Shown in pieces: positions 26,706-36,357 of a stretch of DNA of 64,000 bases. The stretch's first letter is position 1. Each line of letters begins with the position of its first letter. The notes under the pieces were generated by a model. It was not told the origin of the DNA. It ran no database searches and was given only the letters and a program-made list of their open reading frames with translations. The stretch is from Mesorhizobium sp. AR07. Its GTDB lineage: Bacteria > Pseudomonadota > Alphaproteobacteria > Rhizobiales > Rhizobiaceae. The translations under genes and the position numbers were made by a program. The stretch lies in contig NZ_CP080525.1 in assembly GCF_024746815.1 (NCBI RefSeq), forward strand, positions 4,892,501 to 4,956,500, given 5' to 3'.

Positions 26706-28160
26706 TCATGTGGTTGCGGACCGCACCGCCGGGTACAGCGCCCGGTAGCGTTGATAGGCATCGGCATAGACGCTGCCAAGCGCGGCATCCGGTTCGATTG
26801 TTGCATCAGTCCTGGGCACCGTGCAGACGCTGAGCGGGTCCGCACCTGTCGCCGCGATCAAGCCGAGCCTGGCCGCGCCGAACGCGGCGCCGAAATCGCC
26901 GTCGGCGGGAATGTCCACGGGCAGGCCAAGCGCGGTGGCGATCGCCTTCAGCCAGTAGCGCGAGCGCGAGCCGCCACCGATCGCCGTCACCCGCGCCAAG
27001 GTCGTGCCGGCCGTGGCCAGCGCTTCGAGGCTGTCGCGGAAGGCAAAGGCGACACCCTCGAGCACGGCCTGCGTCAGCACGGCACGGCTTGATTCGTGTG
27101 CCAGGCCGGTGAACGCGCCGCGAATGGCGGAATCATTGTAGGGTGTGCGCTCGCCCGAGAGATAAGGCAGGAAGGACACGCCGCTCGGGGCTTTCAGCGT
27201 ATCGCCGAGTTCGGCGGTCAACTCGCCAGCGCCCTTGCCCGTGATCTCTGCCAGCCAGTTCAGCGAATCGGTCGCCGACAGGATGACGCCCATCTGATGC
27301 CAGGTATTCGGAAGCGCGTGACAGAAGGTGTGGACGGCACTTGCCGGGTTGGGCAGGTAGGAAGCATTGGCGGCAAACAGCACACCCGATGTGCCGAGCG
27401 ACACAAAGGCGTGGCCCGCGCCCACCGTGCCCATGCCGCAGGCCGAGGCCGCATTGTCGCCGGCGCCGCCGGCGATCGGGATGCCGGCCCGCATCCCCCA
27501 TTTCGAGGCCAATTCGTCGCGCAACGCGCCGGCCTTCCCGGTACCCTCGACCAGCGACGGCATCTGCTTCTCATCGAGCGATGTCGCCGCGAGCAACTCC
27601 GCGCTCCAGCACCGCTTGCCGACATTGAGCCAGGAGGTGCCGGCCGAATCCGACATTTCCGAAATATGTTCGCCCGAAAGCCAGAGCCGCAGGAAATCCT
27701 TGGGCAGCAGCACCTTCGCCACCTCAGCGAAAATGGCGGGTTCGTTGTTCTTCACCCAGGCAAGCTTCGGCGCGGTGAAGCCGGGAAAGACGATGTTGCC
27801 GGTCAGCGCGCGGAAACGCGGGTCGGCGTCAAGGGCAGCCGCTTCGGCGTGGCTGCGCGTGTCGTTCCACAGGATGCAGGGCCGCAGCACCTTGTCGGCG
27901 GAATCGAGCAAGGTCGCGCCATGCATCTGTCCCGACAGGCCGATGCCTTTCACCGCAGCGAGCTGCCTTGGATGCGAAGCCTTCAATTCGGCAATTGCTT
28001 CTTCGCAGGCGCGTATCCAGTGAGACGGATCCTGTTCCGACCAGCCGGGATGCGGCCTCGACACGTCGATCGACGCATGGCCGGAGCCGATGACGGTTTG
28101 CCCGGCATCGATCAGCAGCGCCTTGACGCCCGACGTGCCCAGATCGAGGCCTAGATACAT
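26706..28160 (-). CDS. xylB: Xylulokinase
   Basis: The 484-residue FGGY-family kinase phosphorylates D-xylulose to feed the pentose phosphate pathway. It begins MYLGLDLGTSGVKALLID (phosphate 1 motif), has GLSGQMHGATLLD and ILWNDTRSHAEA typical of xylulokinases, and a C-terminal ATP-binding VTAIGGGSRSRYWLK. A GGGAGG site precedes the ATG. It should work with xylA; an AT-rich stretch just upstream (28165-28225) may contain its promoter, but I could not identify an operator. Confidence 0.95.
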   Translation of the reverse strand: MYLGLDLGTSGVKALLIDAGQTVIGSGHASIDVSRPHPGWSEQDPSHWIRACEEAIAELKASHPRQLAAVKGIGLSGQMHGATLLDSADKVLRPCILWNDTRSHAEAAALDADPRFRALTGNIVFPGFTAPKLAWVKNNEPAIFAEVAKVLLPKDFLRLWLSGEHISEMSDSAGTSWLNVGKRCWSAELLAATSLDEKQMPSLVEGTGKAGALRDELASKWGMRAGIPIAGGAGDNAASACGMGTVGAGHAFVSLGTSGVLFAANASYLPNPASAVHTFCHALPNTWHQMGVILSATDSLNWLAEITGKGAGELTAELGDTLKAPSGVSFLPYLSGERTPYNDSAIRGAFTGLAHESSRAVLTQAVLEGVAFAFRDSLEALATAGTTLARVTAIGGGSRSRYWLKAIATALGLPVDIPADGDFGAAFGAARLGLIAATGADPLSVCTVPRTDATIEPDAALGSVYADAYQRYRALYPAVRSATT

Positions 28161-28242
28161 GTTTTTCCTCCCACGCCGTTAATTTTTTCGGGTCTCGAAA
28201 AAATCTGGCTTGGCCAGTTTTTAAGACAAGATCCGCTTCGGG

Positions 28243-29568
28243 TCAATTCTCTGACAAATCGGCGGCGCGTCGCGAAAGCAGCGCCGACAACGGACTGTCG
28301 GGTCGCGCCATCGAACGCTCGGCCGTAAGTGCCCTGGCCAGCGCGCCTTCACCGGCGCGCAAGGCTGCCTCGATCAGCGTCAGGTCGATGACGTCGCGTT
28401 GTGCGTGGCTGCCGCCGAAGCGGTGGGCGATCGCCCGGATGGGTCGGATCAGCCGCACAGTCTCGGCATAGTTCCCGGCGCCGAATGCCCTTATGGCGAG
28501 CGTCAGCGGATGGCCCACATCCCTGGTGAAAGCCGCGTTGTCATCACTGCCGCTCATCGCCTCGCGCTGCGCCTCCAGCAAGGTCTGAACCGGCGCGTCG
28601 AGCCCGGCGCCGACGAAGGCCATCATGGCATGGGCATCGTTGAAGGCATAGTTGCCAGCGCCGGCCTTGGGTGCCCAGTTGGCGCCCAAGGCCGCCCAGC
28701 GGTCGCCGGCATCGACGCCGCCGAGATAGAGCCGCCACAGGATTGCCGAGGCATCGACCATGTTGAGCGCCAGCGTCGAGCGCGCGCCATAGATCGGCCC
28801 ATCATAGAGGGCCAGCACCTCGTCCGTCTCGCCAAGATCATAGTGGAACAGCGCCAGGTGCCACCAATTGTGCACCTTGAGGAAGCTCTCCTTCGTCCAC
28901 GCTTCGGGATTGGCGCGCATCCAGGCAATGCCATCCCTTTGCCGGCTTTGCATCTCCATGACATGGGCGACGGCATGTTGCGCCCAGCCGTCGCGCGGCT
29001 CCAGATCGATTGCGGTGCGGCCGAGCCTCTCGGCCCGCGCATAGTCGCCCGTTTCCTCCAGGCCAAAGGCCTGCATGCCGAGGATGGCGTGGTAGCCCGG
29101 CATGTCGCTTTGCCAGGATGGCAGGGCGCGGGCGATGCGGTCGCGCAGCAGGCGGGCATTGCCGGTGAAAAAGTCGATCTGATGCCCGGCCTGAAGCGCT
29201 ACCGTGTCGAGCGGGAAGTCGATGGCGATGTCTTCGAGAATACCGGCGGCGTCATGCCAGCGCCCGTTGGCGAGATGGCCAAGGGCGCTGACATGCGCCT
29301 GCTCGCGCGGTGTCGCGGCAAGCGGCAGCGCCGCCCCGTGGCAAGCCTTGGCCACGGCCGTCGCCTCTCGCTCGGTTGCGAGGCCGAAGAGGTAGCCTTT
29401 GAAGACATGCGCCATGACGAAACCGGGATCTTCGGCGATAGCGAGGTCGACGGAGGCTACGGGATCGCCGATGAAGCACTGCAGCTCCCGCACCGCCTGG
29501 CTGTAGGGCGTGAACCCCGCCTCCGTTGCGCCGGAAAGTGGCAGGCCGAATGCGTCCCTGATTGCCAT
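28243..29568 (-). CDS. Tetratricopeptide-repeat protein (TPR38-like)
   Basis: The 441-residue, Ala-rich, all-helical protein resembles the bacterial relatives of tetratricopeptide repeat protein 38. Recognisable parts are MAHVFKGYLFGL, ALGHLANGRWHDAAGILEDI, GMQAFGLEETGDYARAERLG (TPR-like), GWAQHAVAHVMEMQ, HNWWHLALFHYDLGETDEVL and a C-terminal helix series. The function of the family is unknown. ATG 29568 is chosen because the reading frame upstream shows no protein-like sequence. It follows xylB upstream on the same strand by 82 bases, but a link to xylose use is unproven. Confidence 0.78.
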   Translation of the reverse strand: MAIRDAFGLPLSGATEAGFTPYSQAVRELQCFIGDPVASVDLAIAEDPGFVMAHVFKGYLFGLATEREATAVAKACHGAALPLAATPREQAHVSALGHLANGRWHDAAGILEDIAIDFPLDTVALQAGHQIDFFTGNARLLRDRIARALPSWQSDMPGYHAILGMQAFGLEETGDYARAERLGRTAIDLEPRDGWAQHAVAHVMEMQSRQRDGIAWMRANPEAWTKESFLKVHNWWHLALFHYDLGETDEVLALYDGPIYGARSTLALNMVDASAILWRLYLGGVDAGDRWAALGANWAPKAGAGNYAFNDAHAMMAFVGAGLDAPVQTLLEAQREAMSGSDDNAAFTRDVGHPLTLAIRAFGAGNYAETVRLIRPIRAIAHRFGGSHAQRDVIDLTLIEAALRAGEGALARALTAERSMARPDSPLSALLSRRAADLSEN

Positions 29569-29791
29569 GCGTGTCCTTGATCGAGCTGTGACGGGCCTCG
29601 ATCCTTCGGCCCAAGGCAATCCTAACGCATGGGCCACAGACGTGCCAACCACGCGCTGCTCTGGTCTATTCAAATGACTTTTGCAGTTTATCAACCATGG
29701 GGCGTAGATTAAGCTTTGTAAAATCGGACGGATTGTGGCTTCATTGCGGCGCGGGTGGAGGGTTTGAAATCGCGATCTGAGAGGGGACGCG

Positions 29792-32699
29792 ATGCGGCAC
29801 TTTGAAATGAAGCTTCCAGACAGCCGTTCGGAAGACATCGGTGAAACGATTGCTTTGCTGCGGCGAAGGCCGCGCCAAATCCATCCGTGGTTTATTAGCG
29901 TTCTTGCAACTACAGCACTGGCGTTGCTGCCCAATTCAGCGGCTTTCGCAGCATGCGTGCTGGCGCCGACCGCGGGAAACGACACCTTCACTTGCGACAG
30001 TGGCGATTCGGGCGGCAGCCTCATCGACAACAGCGGCGACAACACGCTGAATTTTCCCGCCGGCGGCACCGGGCGGCTGTCAGGCAATGTCACCTTCGGC
30101 GCCGGAGCTGACCGCATCAACATGCAGTCCGGCACCATCACCGGTACCGTCGATCAGGGCGCCGGCGCGGATTCCTTCACCATTGGCGCCGGCGCCGTCG
30201 CCGGCAATGTCCAGCAAGGCGCCGGCATCGACGATTTCAACATGAGTGGCGGCCAGATCGGTTCGCTCAACCAGGGCGATGGCCTCGACACCTTCACCAT
30301 GACCGGCGGTCGCATCGTCGATTTCTTCGACGATGGCGATCATGCCGTGATGACCGGCGGCCGCATCGGCCGCGTCAACATGAAGCTCGACAAGAACTAC
30401 TTCAACATGTCGGGCGGCACCATCGACCGTAACCTCGTCACCGGTTTCGACCAGGACACGATTATCCTGTCGGGCGGCACCATCGGCGGCAACATCAGCG
30501 TCAGCGGTGGCAATGACAGCGTCACGGTCACCGGCGGCACGGTCGGCGGCGACGTGCTGATGAGCTTCGGAAACGACAGCTTCGTCTGGAACGGTGGCGG
30601 CATCATCTACGGCGCCATCGACCTTGGCGCCGACAACGACACCGCCAGGCTGAGCAACCTCACCAACGCCAATCTCGGCGCCACGGGTGTGATCACTGGT
30701 GGCCTTGGCACCGACGCGCTGACCTTCGACAACGTCAAGCTCGACCGCATCAGCCGGCTCCAGAATTGGGAAAGCATCGACGCCACCAACGATACCGAAC
30801 TGAAGATGGATGGCAACCTGGTGCTGGGCGACAGCGGCACCGGCACCGGCGCACTCAGCGTCGACGCCTCGAGCACGCTGTTTGGCGGCGGCGGCTTCAA
30901 CGCGGCGATCCAGGCCTTTACAGCGGGCCAACTGGCGCAGGTCACCAACGCCGGACGCATCGACCTCACCAATGGCGGCACCGGCGCCACCGATCGCCTG
31001 ACGATCTCCGGTAACTATACCGGCATCAATGGCCTGCTGCTCATCCAGACCGAGCTTGGCGATGATTCCTCCGCATCGGACAGGCTGGTGCTGTCGGGCG
31101 GGACGGCGTCCGGCTCGACCGGCATCTCGGTGATCAATCTCGGCGGCGCCGGTGCGGAGACCACGCAGGACGGCATCATGGTCGTCCAGGCGGTCAACGG
31201 CGCCACTTCAGGCGCCACCACCTTCGCCCTCGATACGCAGGTCGCGGCCGGCGCCTTCGAATATTATCTGTTCAAGGGCGGCGTCAGCGCCGGCAGGCGA
31301 ACAGAACTGGTACCTGCGCTCGACGCTGATCACGCCGACCGAGCCGGCATTGCCGCCGCCGGTGGTGGCACCGGCACCGCCAGTGGTCGAACCGCCACCG
31401 CCGCCGGGACCCGTGGTCGAACCCACGCCGCCGCCGAAACCTGTACCGCCCGCGGTCGAGCCGCCGCCGCCGCCCCCGTCCGAGCTGCCGCCGACGCCGC
31501 CGCCGACCGAGGGCGACATCAACACTCCGCCCGTCGATCCGACGCCGCCCGTGCACCCCAGCGATCCGGCACCCGCACCACCGCCACCGCCACCGCCGGC
31601 ACCGCCGGCGAACCCACCGCCGCCACCACCAGTGGTGCCGACAGCGGCGCCCGCGCTTCCGGTGCCGACGCCGACGCTGCCTGGCCCGCCACCAGTCCAG
31701 CCGACGCCGCCGACACCTGGAGCGACGGCGGTGCAAGCAGCCGAGATCCCGCTCTATCGCATCGAGGTTCCCGTCTATTCGGCCTTGCCGCCGGTCGCCG
31801 AGCATCTGGCGATGACGACGCTCGGCACCTTCCATGAACGGCGCGGCGAGCAGAGCCTGTTGTCGAACCCGGAGCTGTCACCGGTCTGGGGCCGTATTTT
31901 CGGCCAGGACACCAAGATGGGCCGGTCGGGAACGGTGTCGCCGTCCTTCGACGGCACGTTGTACGGGCTCCAGGCAGGTTTCGACGTGTTCGGCCGCGAG
32001 ACCTCCTCAGGCGAGATCGATCGCGTCGGCCTGTTCGTCGCCTATGTCAGCATGAAGGGCGACGTGCGCGGCCAGGCGCTGGGATGGAACAATCTGTCCG
32101 TCGGCAGCATGAAACTCGACGGCACCAGCGTCGGCGGCTACTGGACCCGCATCGGCCAGGGTGGCTGGTACCTGGACGGCGTCGTCATGGCCACCTTCTT
32201 TGGCGGCAACGCAACCTCGTCTCGCAACGTCGGCATCGACATCAAGGGAACCGGGGTCACCGCTTCGCTGGAAGGCGGCTACCCCATCGCGCTGGCGCAA
32301 GGCTGGACGCTGGAACCGCAGGCGCAACTGGTCTGGCAGCATCTGTCGCTCAACGATACCTCGGACCGCTTCTCGTCGGTCTCCTTCGATCCCGACGACA
32401 ACGTCACCGGCCGGCTGGGCGCGCGGCTGCAGGGTGAGACCGTCATCAACGGCATGACGCTGCAGCCTTACCTCAAGGCCAACATCTGGCACGACTTCGG
32501 CGGCACCAGCCATGTCAATTTCGACACCACCGACATCTCGACCGAGGGCAGGTCGACCTCGTTCGAATTCGGCGGTGGTGTCGTCGCCAAGCTTACGGAC
32601 AAGGTCAGCATTTTTGCCACCGGCGACTACACGACGAACCTCGGCGGCGACAAGCGCCGCATTCTCGAGGGCAATCTCGGCTTCAGCGTCAAATGGTGA
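29792..32699 (+). pseudogene. Autotransporter (type Va secretion), single frameshift before the beta-barrel
   Basis: From ATG 29792 the frame encodes a long signal region (MRHFEMK... to NSAAFA, about 53 residues) and a passenger of about 450 residues rich in short GGTIGGN/GGxIG repeats, as in beta-helix adhesins. At about 31290-31298 the homology moves by one base: the frame before ends FKGGVSAG and the next frame continues EQNWYLRSTL. That second frame then encodes a proline-rich linker and a C-terminal autotransporter beta-barrel of about 280 residues, ending in the outer-membrane signature FSVKW (stop 32699). As written, the full protein cannot be made: the first frame continues to 31837 without a barrel. 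Confidence 0.82.
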
Positions 32700-32762
32700 A
32701 GCGGCCAAGGTTGGTATTTCAGACGATGCCGGTATGCGACGACAGTTTCGTGCTGGCCACCT

Positions 32763-32889
32763 AGAGCAATTCCAGGAAAAGTGTGAAACAGTTTTCCCGG
32801 GAAAAGCGCGTAGCGCTTTCCCTTCGGGAATTGCGTTAAAACAAAGAGATAGAGCGGTTTGGCGTTTCCGTGAAACGGTGAACCGCTCC
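32763..32889. repeat. Intergenic repeat, class E
   Basis: About 127 bases beginning AGAGCAATTCCAGGAAAAGT and ending near GTGAACCGCTCC. It matches the copy at 54705-54830 with only a few differences. Internal inverted segments include GGGAAAAGCGC/GCGCTTTCCC and AGAGCGGTT/AACCGCTC. Confidence 0.85.
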
Positions 32890-32904
32890 AGGTCGGTGCC
32901 GCCC

Positions 32905-33067
32905 CTCATCCGCCTGCCGGCACCTTCTCCCCGTATAGTGACGGGGAGAAGGGACGGGCCGCACCCTCCGCGCAATTTTTATAACGTTGGCGATTGGCGA
33001 AATCATAAATGACAGCGTCCCTCTCCCCGTCACTATACGGGGAGAGGATGCCGGCAGGCAGGTGAGG
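32905..33067. repeat. Intergenic palindromic repeat, class D
   Basis: Left arm CCCCTCATCCGCCTGCCGGC plus CTTCTCCCCGTATAGTGACG; right arm the inverted CGTCACTATACGGGGAGAGG plus GCCGGCAGGCAGGTGAGGGG. About 60 AT-richer bases form the centre. No gene is seen between the autotransporter stop (32699) and the LysE gene (33121). Confidence 0.82.
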
Positions 33068-33120
33068 GGCGGCGCAAACGCCCATAACAGGCTTATCCAC
33101 CTCGATTTAGATGTCCCTGC

Positions 33121-33744
33121 CTAATTGCCCGAACGCATCGCTACTGTGGCGATGCCGGCGCCGACCAGCAGCGTGCCGCCGGTGCGGTTGAAGATGCGGA
33201 TCGCCTTGGGGTTGCGCACGACGTTGCGTGCACGTGCCGCGATCAGCGCATAGCCGAAAGCATTGGCGAAGGCGAGCGCCAGGAAGGTCGTCTCGAAGAT
33301 CAGCATCTGCGTCCAGAAATCGGCGTGCCGATCAAGGAACTGCGGCAGGAAGGCGACGAAGAAGGTGATGCTTTTCGGGTTGAGCGCGGTGACCAGCCAG
33401 GCATGCGCCATCATCTTGGCCGAGGACACCGCGTCGGTGCGGGGCTCGGCTCTCAGCGCCCCGCCGGCGCGAAACAGTTTCACGCCGAGATAGATCAGAT
33501 AGCCGGCGCCGATAAGCTTCAGGATCGTGAACACGGTCGCCGAAGCCGCCAGCAGCGCGCCGATGCCCAGCATCGACAGCGTCATCGCGGTGAAGTCGCC
33601 CAGCGCCACGCCGACCGCCATCGGCAGGGCGGTGCGCCAACCCTGGCCCAGCGCATAGGACACCACCAAAAGGATGGTCGGGCCTGGAATGATCAGAAGG
33701 ATGGTCGATGCGGCCGCGAAGGCGGCCCAATTTTCGAAGGACAT
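33121..33744 (-). CDS. LysE/RhtB-family amino-acid exporter
   Basis: The 207-residue integral membrane protein has about six hydrophobic segments and the LysE/RhtB signature IPGPTILLVVSYALGQGWR near the N-terminus, followed by VGVALGDF and AWLVTALNPKSITFFVAFLPQF in the middle. Proteins of this family export amino acids or homoserine lactones; the substrate is unknown. The ATG at 33744 has an AAGGAG site. It stands alone, convergent with repeats downstream. Confidence 0.92.
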   Translation of the reverse strand: MSFENWAAFAAASTILLIIPGPTILLVVSYALGQGWRTALPMAVGVALGDFTAMTLSMLGIGALLAASATVFTILKLIGAGYLIYLGVKLFRAGGALRAEPRTDAVSSAKMMAHAWLVTALNPKSITFFVAFLPQFLDRHADFWTQMLIFETTFLALAFANAFGYALIAARARNVVRNPKAIRIFNRTGGTLLVGAGIATVAMRSGN

Positions 33745-33840
33745 GCTCGTCTCCTTTGAGCTTAAAGAAGAGGATAAATCCTTGGCGCCGGGAGAATGTA
33801 AAGAGCCGATTTCCCGAATTTCGCCAGCGGCAGGTTGGTG

Positions 33841-33963
33841 TCAGTTCGCGCCGCTCAGCGTGCTCACGATATCGACCAGGCTGACATTGGCACCGAGAAC
33901 GTTTGCCGCCGCGACAATGGCAGCGGCAATAAGCTTGATGTCGGTTATTAAGGTCTTGCACAT
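33841..33963 (-). CDS. Small hydrophobic peptide, tentative
   Basis: A 40-residue frame starting MCKTLITDIKLIAAAIVAAANVL and ending STLSGAN is mostly hydrophobic, compatible with a short membrane or secreted peptide. A stem of CCCCTCG (33969-33975) and CGAGGGG (33985-33991) lies directly before the ATG on the minus strand and would bury the only purine-rich ribosome-binding site. No family recognised. Composition is the main support, so this may be chance. Confidence 0.35.
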   Translation of the reverse strand: MCKTLITDIKLIAAAIVAAANVLGANVSLVDIVSTLSGAN

Positions 33964-34201
33964 GGAGGCCCCTCGCTGATCGCCCGAGGGGTAGAAAACG
34001 CCGACGCCAGGATTATGACCCGACCGAGGTCTTTTTGTGCAAGGGCCCCCGGTAAATGCTCGGGCCGGGAGATCGAACGGCGCCAGGCGACGCGCAAACG
34101 CAGGCAGCGCAAGATCTTCACGCTTTATCAACCATGAATGATGAAAATGCATTCTATCCGGCCGGACCGTGCTTCCCGCCGACAGCGTAGGGTTTGGGTA
34201 T

Positions 34202-34969
34202 ATGCGTGAGTTGCCGCAAGGTCTGACGCCGCCGCGAAACGGCGACGCAATCGAAACCGATCATCATCTTTCCCGTCGTGCCATCCTGTCCGGGGCAGGG
34301 GCGCTGGCTTTGCTTAGCGCCGCCGGCTGCTCGACCTCGGGTGGCGGTCTGCCGGCGCTCCAGCTCGACGACACGGTCACCGGTTCGGTGCGGCCGATCC
34401 GGCCGAGCATCAGCGTCGACAAGCACATCACCAGCCCCGATCTGATGTATGCCTCGCTGACCGATGGCGGCTTCAACGTGCCGGAAGTGCCCTATCTCAA
34501 GGTCAAGCCGGAGTTCCGCCGCCAGATCGTCGTCGACACGACAGGCGAGGCGCCCGGCACCATCGTCGTCCATCTGCAGGAGCGCATGCTCTATCTGGTC
34601 CAGCCGGGCGGTGACGCCATCCGCTACGGCGTCGGCATCGGCAAGGACGGCTTCCGCTGGTCCGGCCGCGCCAACATCCAGTATGGCCGGGAATGGCCGA
34701 CCTGGACGCCGCCGCCGGAGATGATCGCCCGCAAGCCGGAACTGGTGAAATGGCAGGCCGGCCAGCCCGGTGGCCTCACCAATCCGCTTGGCGCCCGCGC
34801 GCTCTACATCTATCAGGACGGCAAGGACACCGGCTATCGCATCCACGGCTCGCCCGAATGGTGGAGCATTGGCCAGGCGATGTCGTCGGGCTGCGTGCGC
34901 CTGATCAACCAGGACATCATCGACCTCTACAGCCGCGTCTCCAAGAAGAACCCGGTCGTCGTCATGTGA
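34202..34969 (+). CDS. L,D-transpeptidase (ErfK/YbiS family), exported
   Basis: The 255-residue protein has an N-terminal HHLSRRAILSGAGALALL segment with a twin-arginine and a lipobox-like LSAAGC, so it is exported and probably lipidated. The YkuD-type catalytic domain (about 110-255) ends with the active-site block YRIHGSPEWW...SSGCVRL, carrying the His, Ser and nucleophilic Cys. It should cross-link peptidoglycan or attach proteins to it. ATG 34202 is preferred over GTG 34169. A GGCCGC/GCGGCC hairpin follows the stop and may be a weak terminator. Confidence 0.88.
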   Translation: MRELPQGLTPPRNGDAIETDHHLSRRAILSGAGALALLSAAGCSTSGGGLPALQLDDTVTGSVRPIRPSISVDKHITSPDLMYASLTDGGFNVPEVPYLKVKPEFRRQIVVDTTGEAPGTIVVHLQERMLYLVQPGGDAIRYGVGIGKDGFRWSGRANIQYGREWPTWTPPPEMIARKPELVKWQAGQPGGLTNPLGARALYIYQDGKDTGYRIHGSPEWWSIGQAMSSGCVRLINQDIIDLYSRVSKKNPVVVM

Positions 34970-35007
34970 CCTGCCGGCCGCTTCTCGCGGCCGCTTTATC
35001 CGTTGCT

Positions 35008-35051
35008 TGGGCATGATCCGAAAACCGGCCTCCAATTTTCGGGATCCTGCT
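35008..35051. repeat. Short intergenic repeat, class G
   Basis: GGGCATGATCCGAAAACCGG followed by CCAATTTTCGGGATC forms an imperfect hairpin. The sequence resembles a short repeat frequent between rhizobial genes, but only one copy lies in this window. It sits in the leader region of the phosphofructokinase gene. Confidence 0.5.
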
Positions 35052-35125
35052 CTGGTTCTCCCGTTGCGCGATGCCGCAAGACAGGCGAATGTGCCTGCCA
35101 ATTCATCGTTCGGGAGACGTCAGGA

Positions 35126-36292
35126 ATGGCCGGAACTTTCGTTATCGCGCAAGGCGGCGGCCCGACCGCCGTCATCAACCAGACCGTGGTCGGAGCGACG
35201 CTGGAGATCCGCAAGCGGCATCCCGGCGCCAAGGTGCTGGGCTCGATCCACGGCGTGCGCGGCATTCGTGACGGCAACTATGTCGACCTTTCTTCCATCC
35301 CGGAGGACCGCCTGCGGCTGATTGCAGGCACGCCGAGTGCAGCCCTTGGCTCGACCCGCGACAAGCCGGATGCCGCCTATTGCGAGGTGATCCTCAACGG
35401 CCTGAAGAAGGCCGGCGCCGACGCCTTCATCTATATCGGCGGCAACGACACGTCGGGCACGCAGCAGATCCTGACCGACGCCGCCGGCGGCAAGATCGCC
35501 TTCGTCCATGCGCCGAAGACCATCGACAATGATCTGGAGGAGAACGACCACACGCCGGGCTTCATTTCGGCGGCCGAGTTCGTCGCCGGCGCCTTCCTCT
35601 CCGTCGACCTCGATTTTCGCGCTTTGCCCGGCATCTATGTCGGCATCGTCATGGGCCGGCATGCCGGCTTCCTCACGGCCGCGGCCGCGGCCTGGCAACT
35701 CGACCCCGACAGCGGCCCGCACCTCGTCTATGTGCCGGAACGGCCGTTCTCTGCCGCCGGCTTCATTGATGACGTGCGCGCCACGCTCGACCGCCACAAG
35801 CGCTGCATCGTCGCCGTGTCGGAAGGTGTCAGCACCGCCGATGGCAAGGCGCTGGTCGAAAGCCTGGTGCCGCCGGACAAGCTGGAACGCGACGCGCATG
35901 GCAACGTCAAGCTGTCGGGCAGCGACCTGCCGGCGGCGCTCGAACGCGCGCTGGCCGAAGGCCTGCCCGGCAAGCGGGCCCGCGTCGACGCGCTCGGCTA
36001 CATGCCGCGCGGCTATGTTGGCGCCATCAGCGCGGTCGACGCTCAGGAGGCCTTCGATGCCGGCGCCTTCGCCGTCACCGTCGCCGAACAGGGCGGCGGC
36101 TCGGTGGCGCTGCAATATGACGGCACAAAGACGGTGCTGAAGAAGGTGCCGCTGAAGAATGTCGCCGGCAAGACCCGCCACATGCCCGACGATTTCATGG
36201 AGCCCGATGTCAATCAGCTGTCCGATGCCGGCATGGCCTATCTCAAGCGGCTGGTGCCGGAAAAATACAAGGTCGGAAAGCCGTTCGTCTGA
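35126..36292 (+). CDS. 6-phosphofructokinase, probable pyrophosphate-dependent type
   Basis: The 388-residue protein is a PfkA-superfamily phosphofructokinase, with the N-terminal GGGPTAVINQT, YIGGNDTSGT (G105-G106-N107-D108), PKTIDND (130-136) and MGRHAGFL. ATP-using enzymes normally have GGDG and PGTIDND at these places. Asp at the second variable position and Lys before TIDND are the classical marks of PPi-dependent enzymes. The ATG at 35126 has an AGGA site. The metallo-hydrolase gene starts within its stop codon (TGATG), so the two are coupled. Confidence 0.85.
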   Translation: MAGTFVIAQGGGPTAVINQTVVGATLEIRKRHPGAKVLGSIHGVRGIRDGNYVDLSSIPEDRLRLIAGTPSAALGSTRDKPDAAYCEVILNGLKKAGADAFIYIGGNDTSGTQQILTDAAGGKIAFVHAPKTIDNDLEENDHTPGFISAAEFVAGAFLSVDLDFRALPGIYVGIVMGRHAGFLTAAAAAWQLDPDSGPHLVYVPERPFSAAGFIDDVRATLDRHKRCIVAVSEGVSTADGKALVESLVPPDKLERDAHGNVKLSGSDLPAALERALAEGLPGKRARVDALGYMPRGYVGAISAVDAQEAFDAGAFAVTVAEQGGGSVALQYDGTKTVLKKVPLKNVAGKTRHMPDDFMEPDVNQLSDAGMAYLKRLVPEKYKVGKPFV

Positions 36293-36357
36293 TGCCAGGC
36301 TCACACGTGATGCCGGGCTCACACCTGATGCCGGGCTCACGCTTGATGCCGGGCTGG
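36292..36357 (+). repeat. 18-base tandem repeat at the start of the MBL gene
   Basis: Three full units and a partial fourth of ATGCCGGGCTCACACCTG (with small changes) start at 36292, 36310, 36328 and 36346. The unit is a multiple of three and each copy opens with an in-frame ATG, so the gene has four equivalent start codons. Confidence 0.9.

Noticed and set aside
29568..30141. N-terminal extension of the TPR protein to a 632-residue frame
   Set aside because: The extension is antisense to the autotransporter start and has no TPR-like sequence; ATG 29568 starts the conserved part.
31330..31700. Proline-codon repeats as a possible regulatory or recombination tract
   Set aside because: They encode the proline-rich linker between autotransporter passenger and barrel, a normal feature of the family.
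33964..34152. Longer 103-codon form of the small hydrophobic peptide
   Set aside because: The first 63 codons have no protein-like pattern and cross a hairpin; only the last 40 codons were kept, with low confidence.
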